Source of the DNA: Acanthaster planci
Taxonomy: Eukaryota > Echinodermata > Asteroidea > Valvatida > Acanthasteridae
NCBI RefSeq assembly: GCF_001949145.1
Contig: NW_019091391.1
Location: 217,596 to 277,595 of the forward strand
Length of the DNA stretch: 60,000 nucleotides
Reading direction: 5' to 3'
This document shows positions 1 through 14,153 of the stretch, piece after piece. The position numbers and the translations under genes are program-made. The notes under the pieces are model-generated. The model saw only the letters and a list, made by a program, of their open reading frames with translations, was not told the DNA's origin and made no database searches. Position 1 is the stretch's first letter. Each line of letters opens with the position of its first letter.

Positions 1-3000
1 TCAAACCATCCTGTTTACCTAATCATTTTTACAGCTTTTGAAAGTTTTCAGCCCTCTCTAAGTGCAGGAATTTGTTTTTCAAATGACGATCTTTTCAGTG
101 GGCTTGGTGCCCCTTTAAAATGGCTGAACTCACTTATTTAACCGTTGAACTACAAGCATTTCTGTAAATATTGTCAACAAATCTGACATTTCCTCTGCAG
201 GAGACCCGTACCACATGACAACGCTGACGCAACGTTGGCTTCGGGGCCCCAAACATTTGGCTTCTCATTGCTCAGTGCGGCATCAGAAATTAATTGACCG
301 TTTTACAACAGACTTCACTAACCAGCTACATTGTGTGCTTATTTCCTGATGCGTGTTCTATCACAAAGTGCTGTTATCCATCGCTTGTCACACAAGGTAA
401 AAATGCAACGCCGTGGTTTTGGTTGTTTTAGCTTTCCATTTTGACACGGATGCGTGTTAATTTTTTGCTGTTGCACTATACAAATGTCTAAACTAGAATA
501 GAAAAGTTAAAAAAACCAGAATAATGTTACTATCGCTTGAACATTGTAAAAGTGGCAAAATGTGAAATCTGAGCCTTAACAACTTATTAAAATCAGCTTT
601 GGGATACAAAAAAAAAGACCTTAGACAGATACATTCAAATAGCATAATTCTGAAAAGGTATGTGTTCAACTTTGATGAATTCCCAGTTTGAACGAACACT
701 ATATGACATCACAAATTCCCCTTTGGTGTTGGCTTCCATTCCGAGTGAGAACAGGTACCAACTTTCCTCTTGTTTTGCTGCCAAACACGGGGGTACCAAA
801 GAAACTCATAAGACACACAGTTTAACCACCTGCACAGTAAACACTGATAATCAATCACTGACTTTATGTTATATTGTCAAATGTTCTTTTAAATTGAAAT
901 GCCCGTTAAAAATTGTGTTTCACAAAACACTCTCTGTTCTGTATGTTAGTACAGATTAAACAGGCACACTAAAAAAAAAAATCATATACGTTTCTAATAA
1001 AGTATTGTGAGACCGTACATGTAATTTGCTGACGAATATAAATATCGTCTTCCCCCACCAAATCAATACCTTCCCTTTTGTGGCTCCACGTTATTTGACA
1101 GTTGCCGTGGCATTACCCTGTTACTATGCCGACACTTTATGAAACTGGCCTTAGTGAAGCCTGATGTGGACATCAAATGAATGCAATTTATTAACACTTT
1201 GTGGCTGTAACTGACAAGAAATCACCAAAGTAAGTGAAATATCTGCCTACTCGGAAACTGAAGACGTGACACTGGTGCACTGAAAGAGCTGTGTGGAACA
1301 AAATTGCTACTAGATATAGGCATGGGCTGAATTTTTTTCCCAAGAGCTGCTGAATTAGTGTTCATAAAACTGCTGGCAACCATAAAAACCAGACAAGGCA
1401 AAATTGATCAGTTTCTCTGCCGAGATAATTTCAGTGGGTCTACAGCCAGAGACAATGACATCCGCAGCCGGTGATTTTCACAGAGCTACGAAATAATCCA
1501 AATTCAGGGAATTGGGCAGAAGCTACTGCTTTTTATTAGCATTTTAATTATTCGTATATCACTTGAGGAATTTTAAATTTATGTTGATTTTTACAACTGG
1601 CATTATGAAGGTCACGGTAAAAGACAGTTTTCAGGACACCCTGATGGAATGCAATGGGGTGGCAGCCAGGGTATCTATTAAAATCCATCAAAATCCATCA
1701 CTATCAAGCACAAGACATCAAGCGAGTTTTTGGCTGATTTATGGCAGGATCAAAGATGGGGTCAGATTCACCGTGGCAGTGGAAGCTGTTTACCTGGATC
1801 TGCCTGGCTGTCCCTTTAACAAGCAGACTTAAAATATCAACTCGTTACTGAGTATGTGTCTGAGGTAACTAACGCTTTGTGAGCTCCAGAGATATCTTGA
1901 TCATTTCTAGGATCTGTTGAACCCAGATAATGTAGGCTAGGCTGGCCCTGGCATTTATCCAAGTATCTGTCACCTCATTTGCTTATCGGTCTTTAGCCCG
2001 ATGTCTAATATTCCACTTTAAAGCTACTCGAGAAATGCATCTGCTCCCTGGAAAGCAAGGGGGGGAGGTGAACAGACGAGGAGAATCACGATACTCCTTA
2101 CCAAGATGGGGATAATGATGGACGCTTTCCTTGCCCCAGATCGACCTCATAAATATTCCAAACCTTAGAGCAAAACAGAGCAAGTAAGTGGGGAGAAAAA
2201 GGAAGAAAAAAAAAATATGATGAGCCAACTCGCTCGGCACGGTTGCTGTTGTCTTATCCTCAACAGCTTTCGGCCTAGCGACGGTATCGTTGGCGAATCT
2301 CGCAACCTGGACGGCCGAGGCGAGGTGCATAGGCAATCATTGGACACGCTTGGATTCACCTGGGGCAAGGGTGGTGGCAAGGCAAGACACGCACACAAAA
2401 AGAAAGTCAGGGAAAAAAAATGAGGAGCTGGGTGCTTATGAATAATCATCATCGAGGGAGCTCTCTCAAATGTTTGGTTTAGTCTTCTTTTTTTCACAGG
2501 GTGCATGCCGCAACTTGTTTACGCTCCATTGCCTGATGATTAAATCTCGACTGTTCCAAACACGCATCATGTTGACACAACAAGCAAACAGTGAAGGCAT
2601 CAACTTTTCAGAAGACAGCGAGATCCAGTTCTCGACAAGCAAAAAAATGAGGGAAAAAAGACAACCCTTGAAGAAATGAGTCAACAATTATTACTTGCCA
2701 AATAAGCACAAAAACAAATCCTCCGACAGATTCCAGTCCAATAAATTTCAAGAGACACCTCAAACGCATCTCATCAAATGACAGGCCGACATGTTGCCTA
2801 TGACCAGGAATCTATGCAGCTTCTTCTACTGAAAGCAAACTCTCAGAATTCGATTTTTCAAACTCTCACTTTAAAACGAAAGCCCAAACTGCATTGGTCA
2901 AACCAGATGATATTATTAGAAAAATTCTCAGGCAAAACAGATCTAAAAATACCCAGAAAAAACTTATAGTGCAGTTTTCAAATACAATTACGTAAAAATG

Positions 3001-6000
3001 ACAAAACATGACACACAATATCAGAATGACAAAGAACAAGATGCCAAGATACAAGGAAATAGTAAACTATAACACTGGAAACAAATACGCATTTGATTGC
3101 ACCATACGCAGGCCTGAAGGATTGCCTAAAACGCTACATAATAACTGGTCAAGATCCAACGGCAACAGGACAATTTCACACAAAACACAGAACACAAAAC
3201 ACCAAACAGGGAATGTTCATGTTACAGCACACACATGCCGATTTAGATAAAGACAGAGTCATACAAAGAGTTTTTTCAGATGTGTGTGTGTGGGGGGGAG
3301 GTGTGACGTTTGTTGAACAGGGATGTTGATTACAGACCATCCTTCCTGTATCACAGACAACAACGTATTGTGACGGCTGTGTCAAGAAGTGCTGATTTCA
3401 ATTTAACACACACAACCTGCCCACGACAACATCATTGCAATGCTGAGATATGCTCCTCAAAGTCGTCGGCATTTTCGACGTAAATAGGCAAGAGGGCAAA
3501 AAACAAAACACTGATATTAGGCGTAACTTAATTATGCACAAGTGCCACTCGGGAGCGGAGAAGAGGGAAGAAAAAAGGAAAAGTGGGCAGAAAAGCATCA
3601 AGGCCTCGGTGATGGAAGTGTGCGACGACAGCGAATGACGCGCGCACGAGGCTGAGTGATGATTATTTTTGGGGCGGCACGTGTTGACAGCTGTGAAATG
3701 GCCACAGTTTTATTGATGTGTTTATCAGCAGGAGGTCGTCTAACCAGTTTGTGGCGTATTTCTCAAAAAAAAAAAGCAATTTTAGCGGGCAATTCTGAAA
3801 ATCTCTGAAAAAAGGACTTTTTTGACAGAGAAAAAAGTGGAAAATTCACAATTTTTCCAGAACAAAACAAAAAAAATTGCTCAATTACACACACACAAAA
3901 TAAGGAAATAAAGGAAATATTTAATAAAATGGACTTCTTTGAGGGGAGGGGCTAGCTGGGGAAATGGGAGGAAATGGTTACAACCCCCACAACAGAAATA
4001 TGAAGGTGCCATATAAATTTAGAATGGGGAGGAAAGACCTATTTCATGATAAACAGAATACTGGGATAGTTCTTTGCTTTGACTGATTAGCCCCCAGGTG
4101 CAGATGCAAATCCCCACATTTAGGTCACTTGCCATAAAAATTTGAGTTCAGTGCATACAAATCACTGATACCATCCACGGCCCTTACAATAAAATAGCGA
4201 AGAAAAACCGTCCCCCCCTAAAAGAATCGAATTCCTTAAACCCTTTAAAAACATCCTCAATTCACCTAGCAGCGCCCTCATGCAGCCCTGTGCAAAAGTC
4301 GAACCTCTACGACTAACTGGTTCTTTGCTCTGTGCTTTCTTGTTGCATCAGGACTGCCTGTGACAACGATCAATGAAGCGGGACAGGCCCCCAGATTTTG
4401 CATAATTGGCAGCGCGTCGCACAAGGAAAGTATCTAGAGCTATTGAGACGGCCGGCGCACGGCTATGATAATCATCCCTGTGAGAGACAGTCTCTCTACA
4501 CAACAATCAAAATTTACGCTCCACAACGTAATTAAAGTAATGTTCATAGCGTTTCTGAATTTCCGTTATTCATTCCCATTGGCTAATACAAAGACGGAAT
4601 TTATCCTGGTACTTCGTGCTGGTAGCATCTGCATATGTATCACTTCCCGAATGGCTACCGACGTGCATTCAATACTTTTCCACCAAATTGATGGCAGTGT
4701 CTCTTTCTTTTTTTTTTTAACAAATGATATCTGAAATTACACTTCCATTAGAACAAATGCTGAGGAAGTATTTACATGATGAATTTTCTGGTGGTTGATG
4801 GGTCAAGTTGACTTTTTCTCTTGAACTGTGAGTGAACATTTGAACAAATATTTACCAATACAATGACATCAAAGTACTTGTGTGCAATCTCTTTGTACAG
4901 TCTCAAGGCACATCAACATGACCCGCTATCAGGTTTATAACTCACTTTGTATTTTGCAGTTTGATAAAATTAAGGTATTACAAAATAAGATAATAACAAT
5001 TGATATTTATCTCATCCGTGGCTAGGCTAGAGGCCATTTTAGCACAATGTCTCTGACTGGAAAGCTGAAAAGAACACCCTTTTTGAAATTGGCAACTCAA
5101 TTTGTATAAATATATTTTTTTGGGGGGCACACCTGAAAAAGCACTGAGACATAAATTTCCAGTAATTCTCGTGCATTCCAATTCTGATATCGGAAGCCGA
5201 AACATTCATTCAGATTCCTACAAAAAAACCCCAAAAACTGTGCCCGTTTAGCGCAACTGTTGGCAGCACAATATCTGCACCGATCTCTCGATTTCCAAAC
5301 AGTTGGCGTTGATGAAGTTACCTGGCAGGTCATGCCCAGCCCCTCAGGGTACCTGACTCAAAAGATGAAAATCTTGACAGGAAAAGAGTAGGGGCTAAAG
5401 CCGGGGAGAGACTCCCCCCCCCTCCCTTTTTGGACAAGCACAATCTGGCACCACATGCCCATTAGAGACGGCAATATGTATGCATCGTTCTCTTACATAA
5501 TTATGAATTATTGATATGCCGCGGGATGGGGGAGGGGGGGAGGGAAGACAAGATTGGGTCCAGTTGATCATGCACACCGGGGATCTAATCTGCATTCAGG
5601 GCACCGGTTGGAGCATCATAACTCCAAGTCAGTTGGGTAAGGAGAAAGGGAGTGAGTGAGGGGGGGGGAGTTACGATCAGGTTTCAGCCTTTGCCGGGAT
5701 GAAGACTTCAGATGAGGCCCTGTGTAGAACGCGCAATGCATGTTGATTGCATGAAACAAGGAAGAAAAAGGGAGCAGAGTCCGTCTGCAATATCTTCAGG
5801 TGTTGTTCTTCTTGGCATGAGGGTATAAGTTTTCGGCAAGGGTATCACTCACTAAAACCTGCAGTTAAGGTGTCTGATGCTGGTCAGGTTTAAGGCATAT
5901 TGGGAATCAAATTAAACAAGATACTTGGAAACGATACGGTGTTCGGGGAGAAGTGATTCAGTCATGAAATTTTCACAATTTTTTTCCCTCTGTCTCTGTC

Positions 6001-7314
6001 GTCTTAAATATGGAAGCAGTACAGTATGCTTCAGGGAGTAACACTGTCTCGCTCATGATTGCTCAAACAAACTCACTGGGTTGGACTTTGATAAAGTAGT
6101 CTCACTGGTACATTGTGAACTCTTCTAATGACAATTTGTCAACAAGGTAACACCGTATGAGGATGTTACTTTGTAGCCCAAACTTCATTTAAACATGAGA
6201 GGATAATGAAAATCATTAATTCATTACCAGTGGTCGTTAATCCTTATGTAAAAGTTTAATCAATGCTGCGGCTCACATAACAAAAAAAGAGGTGGAGTTT
6301 GAAGGGCATGACCACAATGCCGGCTGAGACAAGTTACTGAAACAGCCTGATAATTCCATGGGAGAATTCACTGCAGACTTTGATGAGGAAATTCGCTTCA
6401 TGTTACACTATTTCAGGACGTTGTATTATATGTGGACGTTGCACAATTCTCACTTTATCTAGGTCTTTATCTTTGGTCTTACAAGTGTTGCACCCACAGT
6501 TGGGGCATAAGGTTTACATACAATTGGTAGAAAAACAGTTTTCCTCAATTTTTCACTGTTTGTGAAATAATTGTGCCACCTTTTTTTATGATGTCAGACA
6601 AACTGTATCCAAACTTGATTTCCGTAGTGTGTACAAGTACTTCAATTGACAATACTCAGAGACATTTCTTATGGTTCAAAATATTAATATTTATAAAAAT
6701 AATTTTGTAAAAAATTTACAACTTCCCCTTTATTGTCATTTCAAACACTTCAAAAAGTGGTCCACTATGACTATGAGATGTGACCAAAAATACAGAAAGC
6801 GGCACTGAATATTAGGCTTGGAGAATGTAAAATTTTGATTTTGAGGAAAATAGAAATATGAACTTTCCATACACGGACACCTCTGGGTGTTTTGATTGGA
6901 CGAATACAACATGTGCACTGAGTACAGACCCATCTTATTTGTCCTCATGAAAAGACAAGTTGGTAGGGATGAGTGAAGTTGTGAAATTTGAGGAAAACGC
7001 TCCACCAGGTGAATATATCCTTTTGACCGCGACTGTACATGCTGCTACATGGTGGACGAATGGCAAAGCTGAACAGTGGGACTATAAACAGAATAAAAGT
7101 CAACAGGGCTGAACAAAATTAATCTGCAGCGTAACGCTTGATTCAAAGATGATCCAAAGGTAGAAATTGACCGGTTGTACAGACATCACAATAGTCAATG
7201 GACATTAAAAAACCAAATTGGAGATCGTAGATCCAAAACTTCTAACCTGTGAAACTGAAACTGAAGGAATGCACTAGGCCTACAGGAAAATTGCCAAATT
7301 GTCAACTGTTAACA

Positions 7315-7375
7315 GTTAACCCTGACACTCCTCAGTCCTCTAACAGGTGAAGGATTGAGGAGCGTTAGGGTTAAC
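7315..7375. repeat. 61-nt near-perfect inverted repeat (hairpin)
   Basis: Two 25-nt arms, 7315-7339 (GTTAACCCTGACACTCCTC...) and 7351-7375, are reverse complements apart from three positions, and an 11-nt loop separates them. Read as plus-strand RNA, two of the three differences become G-U wobbles and one is an A-C mismatch. Read as minus-strand RNA, two are mismatches and one is a wobble. The size and stem are in the range of a microRNA precursor, but the stem is blunt and the arms are GTTAAC/TTAACCC-like, so a small fold-back element is equally possible. A 14-bp palindrome (7304-7317) abuts the left arm. Confidence 0.8.
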
Positions 7376-9117
7376 CCCCAAAATCAATAGGAACACAATT
7401 TTCTTCTTGTTGAATTTAGTACAACCAGCAGAGAGCACTGATATTCAAGAGTAAAAAAAGACCAAAAGTGACCCCCACCAATACAGGCAGCAGTGACAGA
7501 TGATCACTAACTCAAATCCCGGGGAAACCATTCCCCTCCAACCAACAAAATCTGCAATTGGTTTTGTGGCTCAATCGATCCTAATCAATATCAACAAAGT
7601 CATGGGTGTAGATCTATTTGCCGGTAAGCGGCAATTCCCTCACGGTTCTAATCAGTTTTGGGTTTCTCCCCTCTCCCCAAGTCCTTCCCAACCTCATTTA
7701 CCGGCATATGCTCATCCGTCACAAACAACCGACTCATCCCATCTCAAACAATTGCCCGGCGAGAGCGACCAAGACGAATACTAATCAACCCGGAAGACAT
7801 CTTACAAACGAGCCAGCCTGTCAGAGACACCAGGCTAGCTGGTGGACAGTAGCCACAGCAGATATATGGATATAGCCCCCTGCTGCTTCTCAATTTGAAG
7901 TCCCGGGCAAATTAATTCTGCACAGCTCATGGATCTAGGTCTGCAAATGGATGTGGCCAAGGTGATATCACCAGGTCCCTGGGCCGATTAGGGCGCGGTG
8001 CTAGCCAGGTATGCTTTACCGTCACAGATACGCCGCGCCTTGTGGGAATCTACCACACCCCAGCTTATCTAGCGCAGTGAACGGTTACTCAATCTGGTTG
8101 GGCACGGGCTGCCGTGTATGTGTCTTATCAGTAGTTTATCCACATGTGTGGGTGGGTGTCTTTGTCCCCGTCTGGCTGCTACCCTGCGATTCATGTAATT
8201 ATCTGTCAGCTGGCTGTTTTGAACGCACTGTGTAACAGTGCATGAGTGGAAAATTGTACACAGCGTGTTCATTAAACACGGAAATAATTTTTCACACGTG
8301 CGATGCTGTACATGTGAATCCTGATAGCCATCACTTCCAAGGCAAACAGAAAAGGCCAATACTGGAAACCTCACGGCAGCCACAGATGGCTAGGATGAAG
8401 TGTACCGTTAATGACACATGGATATTGAGCAATGATAATGCAACACATGACTGATCAGACAGCACAACATCAGGCGACGAATGTTGTGTCATTTGGACAG
8501 TTCTACCTGATGAGAGAAAAAAAAAACACACACACAATTTGCCGGGCGTATCGATGAGACTGAGCAGATCAATTCCCATTTGGACAAATGAGCAGGGGGT
8601 TAGTAAAAATTGATGGTGGCATAAATTTATACATGTACACACAGCAGCAAAGGATAGCCACGGCACAAAAAAAGGCACTGGGTGTAATTCATGGAATTCA
8701 ATAATAACATTTGGATGCAAACATTCGCATAGACTGCGCAAGAATGCCGCAAGGACGTGTTCGTTTGAGTGTGTGTAAATGTTGTCATGGTGTACTAGGT
8801 TATCTCTGAACCAGCCATTGATTCTCCAGATAAAGACGTCTAACTGACACGACTGTGCCAACAGAGGGCTCCCTCCACAATCCCCGACTGGATGGATTTC
8901 CTCAAACAGCCTGGTTAATTTGAAACTGACTTCTACCATGCTCTCTCTTGTGACATGCAATTCTTGCTCTTTTAAATGCATTTGCACGCAAATGATGAAG
9001 TACTTTAAAGGACAAAGACATGCAGAGTAAGATGCTATAAACTAAAACACCGACAGAGAAAAAAAGCTTAGAATTAGAGCAAATATCCAGCCAATTTGGC
9101 ACATAATTTGATTATAA

Positions 9118-9146
9118 TCATTATGGTACTGATATCACCATAATGA
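9118..9146. repeat. Short perfect inverted repeat
   Basis: TCATTATGGT (9118-9127) and ACCATAATGA (9137-9146) are exact complements around a 9-nt spacer containing GATATC. It could be a dimeric protein-binding site or a small cruciform. No function is inferred, and one such 10-bp pair in an AT-rich 60 kb window is not surprising. Confidence 0.6.
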
Positions 9147-10894
9147 CACCTGTTTTTTACACTTTTAACAACTGATTAAAAAAAAATGATGTTGGCTTAG
9201 GCATTTTGATTGAATTTCCAACACTGAGAGACAAATTCCCGTCTGAGTGGCGGTGCCGCCCCTTCATTCTTGTCTCCTCCCACGTCAAACCAGCCAACAA
9301 AGCCCAGGTGACTGGAAGACACTAACTGTAAAGATGGTGGTCATTTCAAACGCACGTACACTTGCTCATGTAACAACAATTCAAGACAAAATCTATTCTA
9401 GCTGTAATGCAAACGCAAGCGACAGGAAGCACGTTCAAACCCAAGCTCTGTCTATTCTACATATACAATGTGAGTTTATCTACTGGTACTGTACATGTGT
9501 ACCAGCGTCATGACAGACAGTACTGGCAAGTGGTGGAGTCCAGTCCTTAAACACCAAGTCGAATCGAGAGTCAATTCGCAAATCTGACAGAGGAAATTCA
9601 TTCCTGTGACTTGAGCAGGGAAGCTTTGTCGGGTCTTGTGCCGGGACTCAACTACAACACAACTGCTAGCTATTACAATGATTCTATTCTACAACAGATA
9701 CGGGAACCTTGCTTAATCTACAACAAGTGTCACACGTTTCCCGAACCCTTCAAAATCTTGTATCTGGGATATCCTTGGATATTCTACGCTACGTAGATGT
9801 GTAGTTCAGGTTTGTGAAGCATGGAACCGTACAAAGAGAAAGAACTGAAAGAGAAAAGATCTGAACTTGAATAAACTCGAGTGAAGCAGTTCGTTTCATC
9901 TGCTGGGTTCACCGTGTATGATGTGGAGACAGGAGACACCCCACGACAAGGAGCTCCCTGAAGTGACTCACGGCTGTTTTGTACCATATGTTGAACCCGA
10001 GACGTTCCCATCCGTGCCACATTCCCCCGTTTCCCCCGTGGCGATGACCGCCAATGAGCCCAATGACAATCACTGAAATATAAATTTGCACACTTTGAAA
10101 TTCAGCTGGCTTCCCAGCCCCTTCGTATTTTTTTCCCTGTAAATTGCACACCGTAAATTTGAAACCAATGCTTGAAAGGTATCTGACCGCAGCACACATC
10201 TTTTCCCCTCAATATCTCGATACTTGTGCAAGAAGTCAAGAGTATTCCAAGTATAAATTTCAGCATTTTTAATACAAAAATGTCCACAGCTTCAGAAGAT
10301 ACGGGGATCATTTTTCACAATCGAGCAGTGATACGACACTCAAGACACTGCAGGAACTGAAAAGAAACAGCTACATGTAAGCCCTAAATCTGCTGGGACC
10401 CGGCTTCACTATTTCAGGGACTTTCTTCATGATAAGTATGGCTCAACTAATTAGAGTCCACAATTGTTGAAATCAAGTGATTGTCTCTGGGTGCGCACAA
10501 AAGCAAGTACTTGTACTTCTCTGCCTGCGGGACGTGTGCAAAGTGTAATCATACAGAAGTCCAAGAGACTGACTTTTCCACCAGAAGTTCACATCCAACA
10601 ATGATGCGCATGTGCAATGCGTAAACAGCAGCATCAACTTTTGCCAGTAGTTTGCAACAATTATTCGGAATAAAAGCGCTTCATCCATCTTTTGGCTACC
10701 TTAGCACTTTTTTTCCTCCCACAGAAATCATCCTCCAGCTTCCCCCCTATGCCTTTCGAAATTTTTCTGGATATATTAAATGCATGTGGAACCCACTCTC
10801 AAAATGGAAGATTTCCCCAAGATCAAGTACACACAAATTTGTTTATGACCATGAAGAAAATAAAAAAAGGAATGCCCTGGCCAATTGTGGCTCA

Positions 10895-11164
<270 letters not shown>

Positions 11165-11867
11165 TTAAGGGAGAAACAAGTGACCACGTGGAAGTTTGAA
11201 GACAAAAAAAGGGGGGAGGGGTTTTACAAACAGTTGAGTTCGGGAGGCAGGGGTAACACGAGGATATGTTTGTGTGGTTGGTGGGATGGTTGGTGAGGGT
11301 GAGTTTTGGAGGATTTGACAGGGTTTTTTTTAGAGGGAAAAAGAGCAAGGGAGCACGGGCAATGAGTGCAACAGGGAATGATAAAGGGTAGAGAGGGCGA
11401 AGTGTGAGTTTCGGTTTCACGATTTGGAGTTGTGGGAAGACAACAAGATGTGAGTGAACGGGAAGACCGGAGGAGAGATAAAGAGAACAGATCTTTGTTT
11501 AATTTTCAGAGTACTGGAAACCCATTCAGAAACAGATTTTGGTATTCCATCATTAGATTTTTCTGCCAAATGACAAAAGTTACCAAATGATGGCCAATAC
11601 CATAGTTACTGCAATTTTATTCAAAGTTAATCTGAATTTCTACTTTATGTAGAGCTTCGTCAAGATGTGAAAGTTACTCTGACAGTGATGATTCAGAACC
11701 AGGAACTGACAATATTTGGACAGAGAGAGAGCGAGCAAGCATATAATTTCATGTTTAGGTGGAATTGCTCTTTTCAATTTCTTGTCTGAGTCATTCAGCA
11801 TACTAGCACAAGGGTACATGTACATGCAGCCTGTCACACAGTCAAAGAAGATCCTGTTTGCAATTCA

Positions 11868-11904
11868 NNNNNNNNNNNNNNNNNNNNNNNNNNNNNNNNN
11901 NNNN
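11868..11904. other. Assembly gap (37 N)
   Basis: A run of 37 N lies inside intron 2. The flanks are not obviously repetitive, although the left flank is ACATGTAC-rich. No coding exon is expected inside because the conserved protein is continuous between exons 2 and 3. Confidence 0.99.
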
Positions 11905-14039
11905 TAATGCCGCCAAGCTGCAGTAGTCTGTGCATTCACTAAGCTTATCACCTATCTCAGCTCTTTTGTGGGCCAAATTATCTTTGATAAACACAATGTA
12001 GGACAGACTGTATCAACACCAACAATGTGCCAAAATGCACAAGCTTTAATCAAAAACCTTTGACCCGGCATCCAAAAATAAAAACAGCCGTTGCTGTGGC
12101 AGCTGGGCGGTTTTATGGGAAAAGCAAACATGTCAGAAACATTTCTGACACTGCCGTCATGATCCTGATCGGCAGATTAATCAAATCCTCGCACCCATCA
12201 CTCGGCCAATCAAACAAGGCCCAATCAATGAGTCAATCAATTTGCCAATTAAGTGTGCTATCGTCCGGTAATTCTCTATACCACTTCAATTGATTAAATC
12301 AATTTATGCTCGTCATTTCTTCACCCCAGCGGCTGAGTTACACAGACCAAAAGATCGAAAATTCTCTGACAATGGCAGTGCACACATACAGGATGCCCTG
12401 GAATAACTTTGACCTTTCAACCAAAAAAAACGGACACGAGCTCAGGAATTGTTACAACTGCATTGTTAAAGTGACGATATTCTCCCTTCCCTCAAAAGTG
12501 CAATTATAGTAAACCCACGGCTCATTCTTTCATTTAATACTTCATTCAAACTGGAAACTCAAGTCTCAAAATGTAAAGTAAAAGTGTGAAGGACAATCTC
12601 AATGAATATTTCCAAATCTTTGAAAACTTCCACTTCCCACAGCAGGTGTTAAATTTCGGGGGATTTTTCTGCATGCATGGAATGTTCCATAGTTGGCTGT
12701 TATCAGAGTGAACGTTCTATTTTTAACAAGGTCAAAAAATGAAACCACAGAACCGACCGGAATAGGTAAAACATTTATTACTCAGAATCCTCGCTAGTCA
12801 TCAGAAAGCTTGATTCTGTAACCCAAATGTTCCAGCAACTGATTTTGGAAAAACAGAAACCCTGACGCAATGTCCACAGAAACAGAGGGGGTACCTGACA
12901 GCACTCAACTGCCCGATACCAAACTTCCTGTCAGCGACCCACGCGCGCACGCGTGAGGACTGTGCACCAGGCCTCCCTACCAGAAAGGGAAACAACTTCG
13001 TGTCACGCTGCATTTTCTATATATTACACATCCTAAACCAATATCCTGCTCTGCCCGGCCGCGCTGCAGTCAGAAAAAGGTTTCTATGGTTTAGCTGCAC
13101 AAACATCCGAGGATTTCAAGTACACACAATAGAGGGATAGGTAAATCTATTCCAGGTTTTCCTGCTTGCTTTTCTTTTTAAATAGGGGTGGAAGGTACCA
13201 ACAGGTGAATGTTTATGGGATCTCTATAGGACCATTGTGGTTTTTTCCAAATAAGGAGAGCATTAAAGACCACAGGAAGACGTACCAATAAACGAACAAT
13301 TCATTGTGTGTTTGGAATGTGCACTACCAAATGTAAAATTATTGTGATCGACACTTAGGGAAAATGCTGTTTTGAAAAATCTATTGACAAATGTGTGGGC
13401 CAATGAGTATTATTAGTCAAACTATGGTGAATCACTGTGTGAACTGAAGAAACTACGGCCTATAATGGCCACACTGTAACAATATGTTGTAAGCCCTACA
13501 GCAAATCTTCAGTTACAATGTTATAGTCAGTCAATCGAGAATGCCCAGGTTTTGGGAGATCTTTTCAGAACGGGGGGGGTCAAGGTTTCCAAATTCCAAG
13601 ATTTCAGGTGTATGTTGAACAATTTGTTGTTGATTTTTTAAAATTTTGCAAGCAAAGTAAAAACCTTCCTTTTCAGTACATCTGTGAAGTTCAAATTCCA
13701 TCCAATGAAGGGTTTTTATTATGGCCACTTACATCTCACACCCTCAGGTTGAAAAGATAAAGCAAGACATCAGCAAAAAAACTCCCGAAAGCTCAGCATT
13801 GTGAAATGAAGTGCAACTTGACAGTATCTGAGAAAATGTGCGGGGGGGGGGGTGTGGGAGAAGGAATTCTATTCCCTCCCCCAGCTCTTTGAGGCTTGAC
13901 GTCTTCAGACGTGCACCATTTTCGAGGCAGTGTGTGGAGCCAGAAAGTCATGAGTTTTGCTAGCCTTGATTGTGTTTCAAACAATCACTCACTCAACGAG
14001 TAACCTCAAATCAAGTACTGGCTCATTCCAGTGACTCAC

Positions 14040-14153
14040 CGTTAGGCAACCGATCAGGCCGGGTTCAAAGGATCGTTGGAAAGCTCTCGGATCAGCGCAC
14101 CACTCTAGGAGCTCCCGGGCTGCGGTCGTGAAGGTACTTGGGTGGGAAAGTTG
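14040..14153 (-). CDS. ZMIZ1: ZMIZ coding exon 2 (residues 25-62)
   Basis: This 114-nt exon (38 codons, phase 0 at both ends) is bounded by a strong acceptor, TTTTCTTTTTGCTTACAG, and by the donor ACG|GTGAGTCAC. It encodes [20 protein letters not shown] then [18 protein letters not shown]. The human counterpart reads ...AATELLDWCG then DPRAFQRPFEQSLMGCLT, an obvious match over the whole exon. The DWC/EWC-DPRAFQR core is the most conserved part of the N-terminal helical module. No stop or indel is present. Because the exon is symmetric, skipping it would keep the frame and delete most of the module, a possible but unobserved isoform. Confidence 0.97.
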
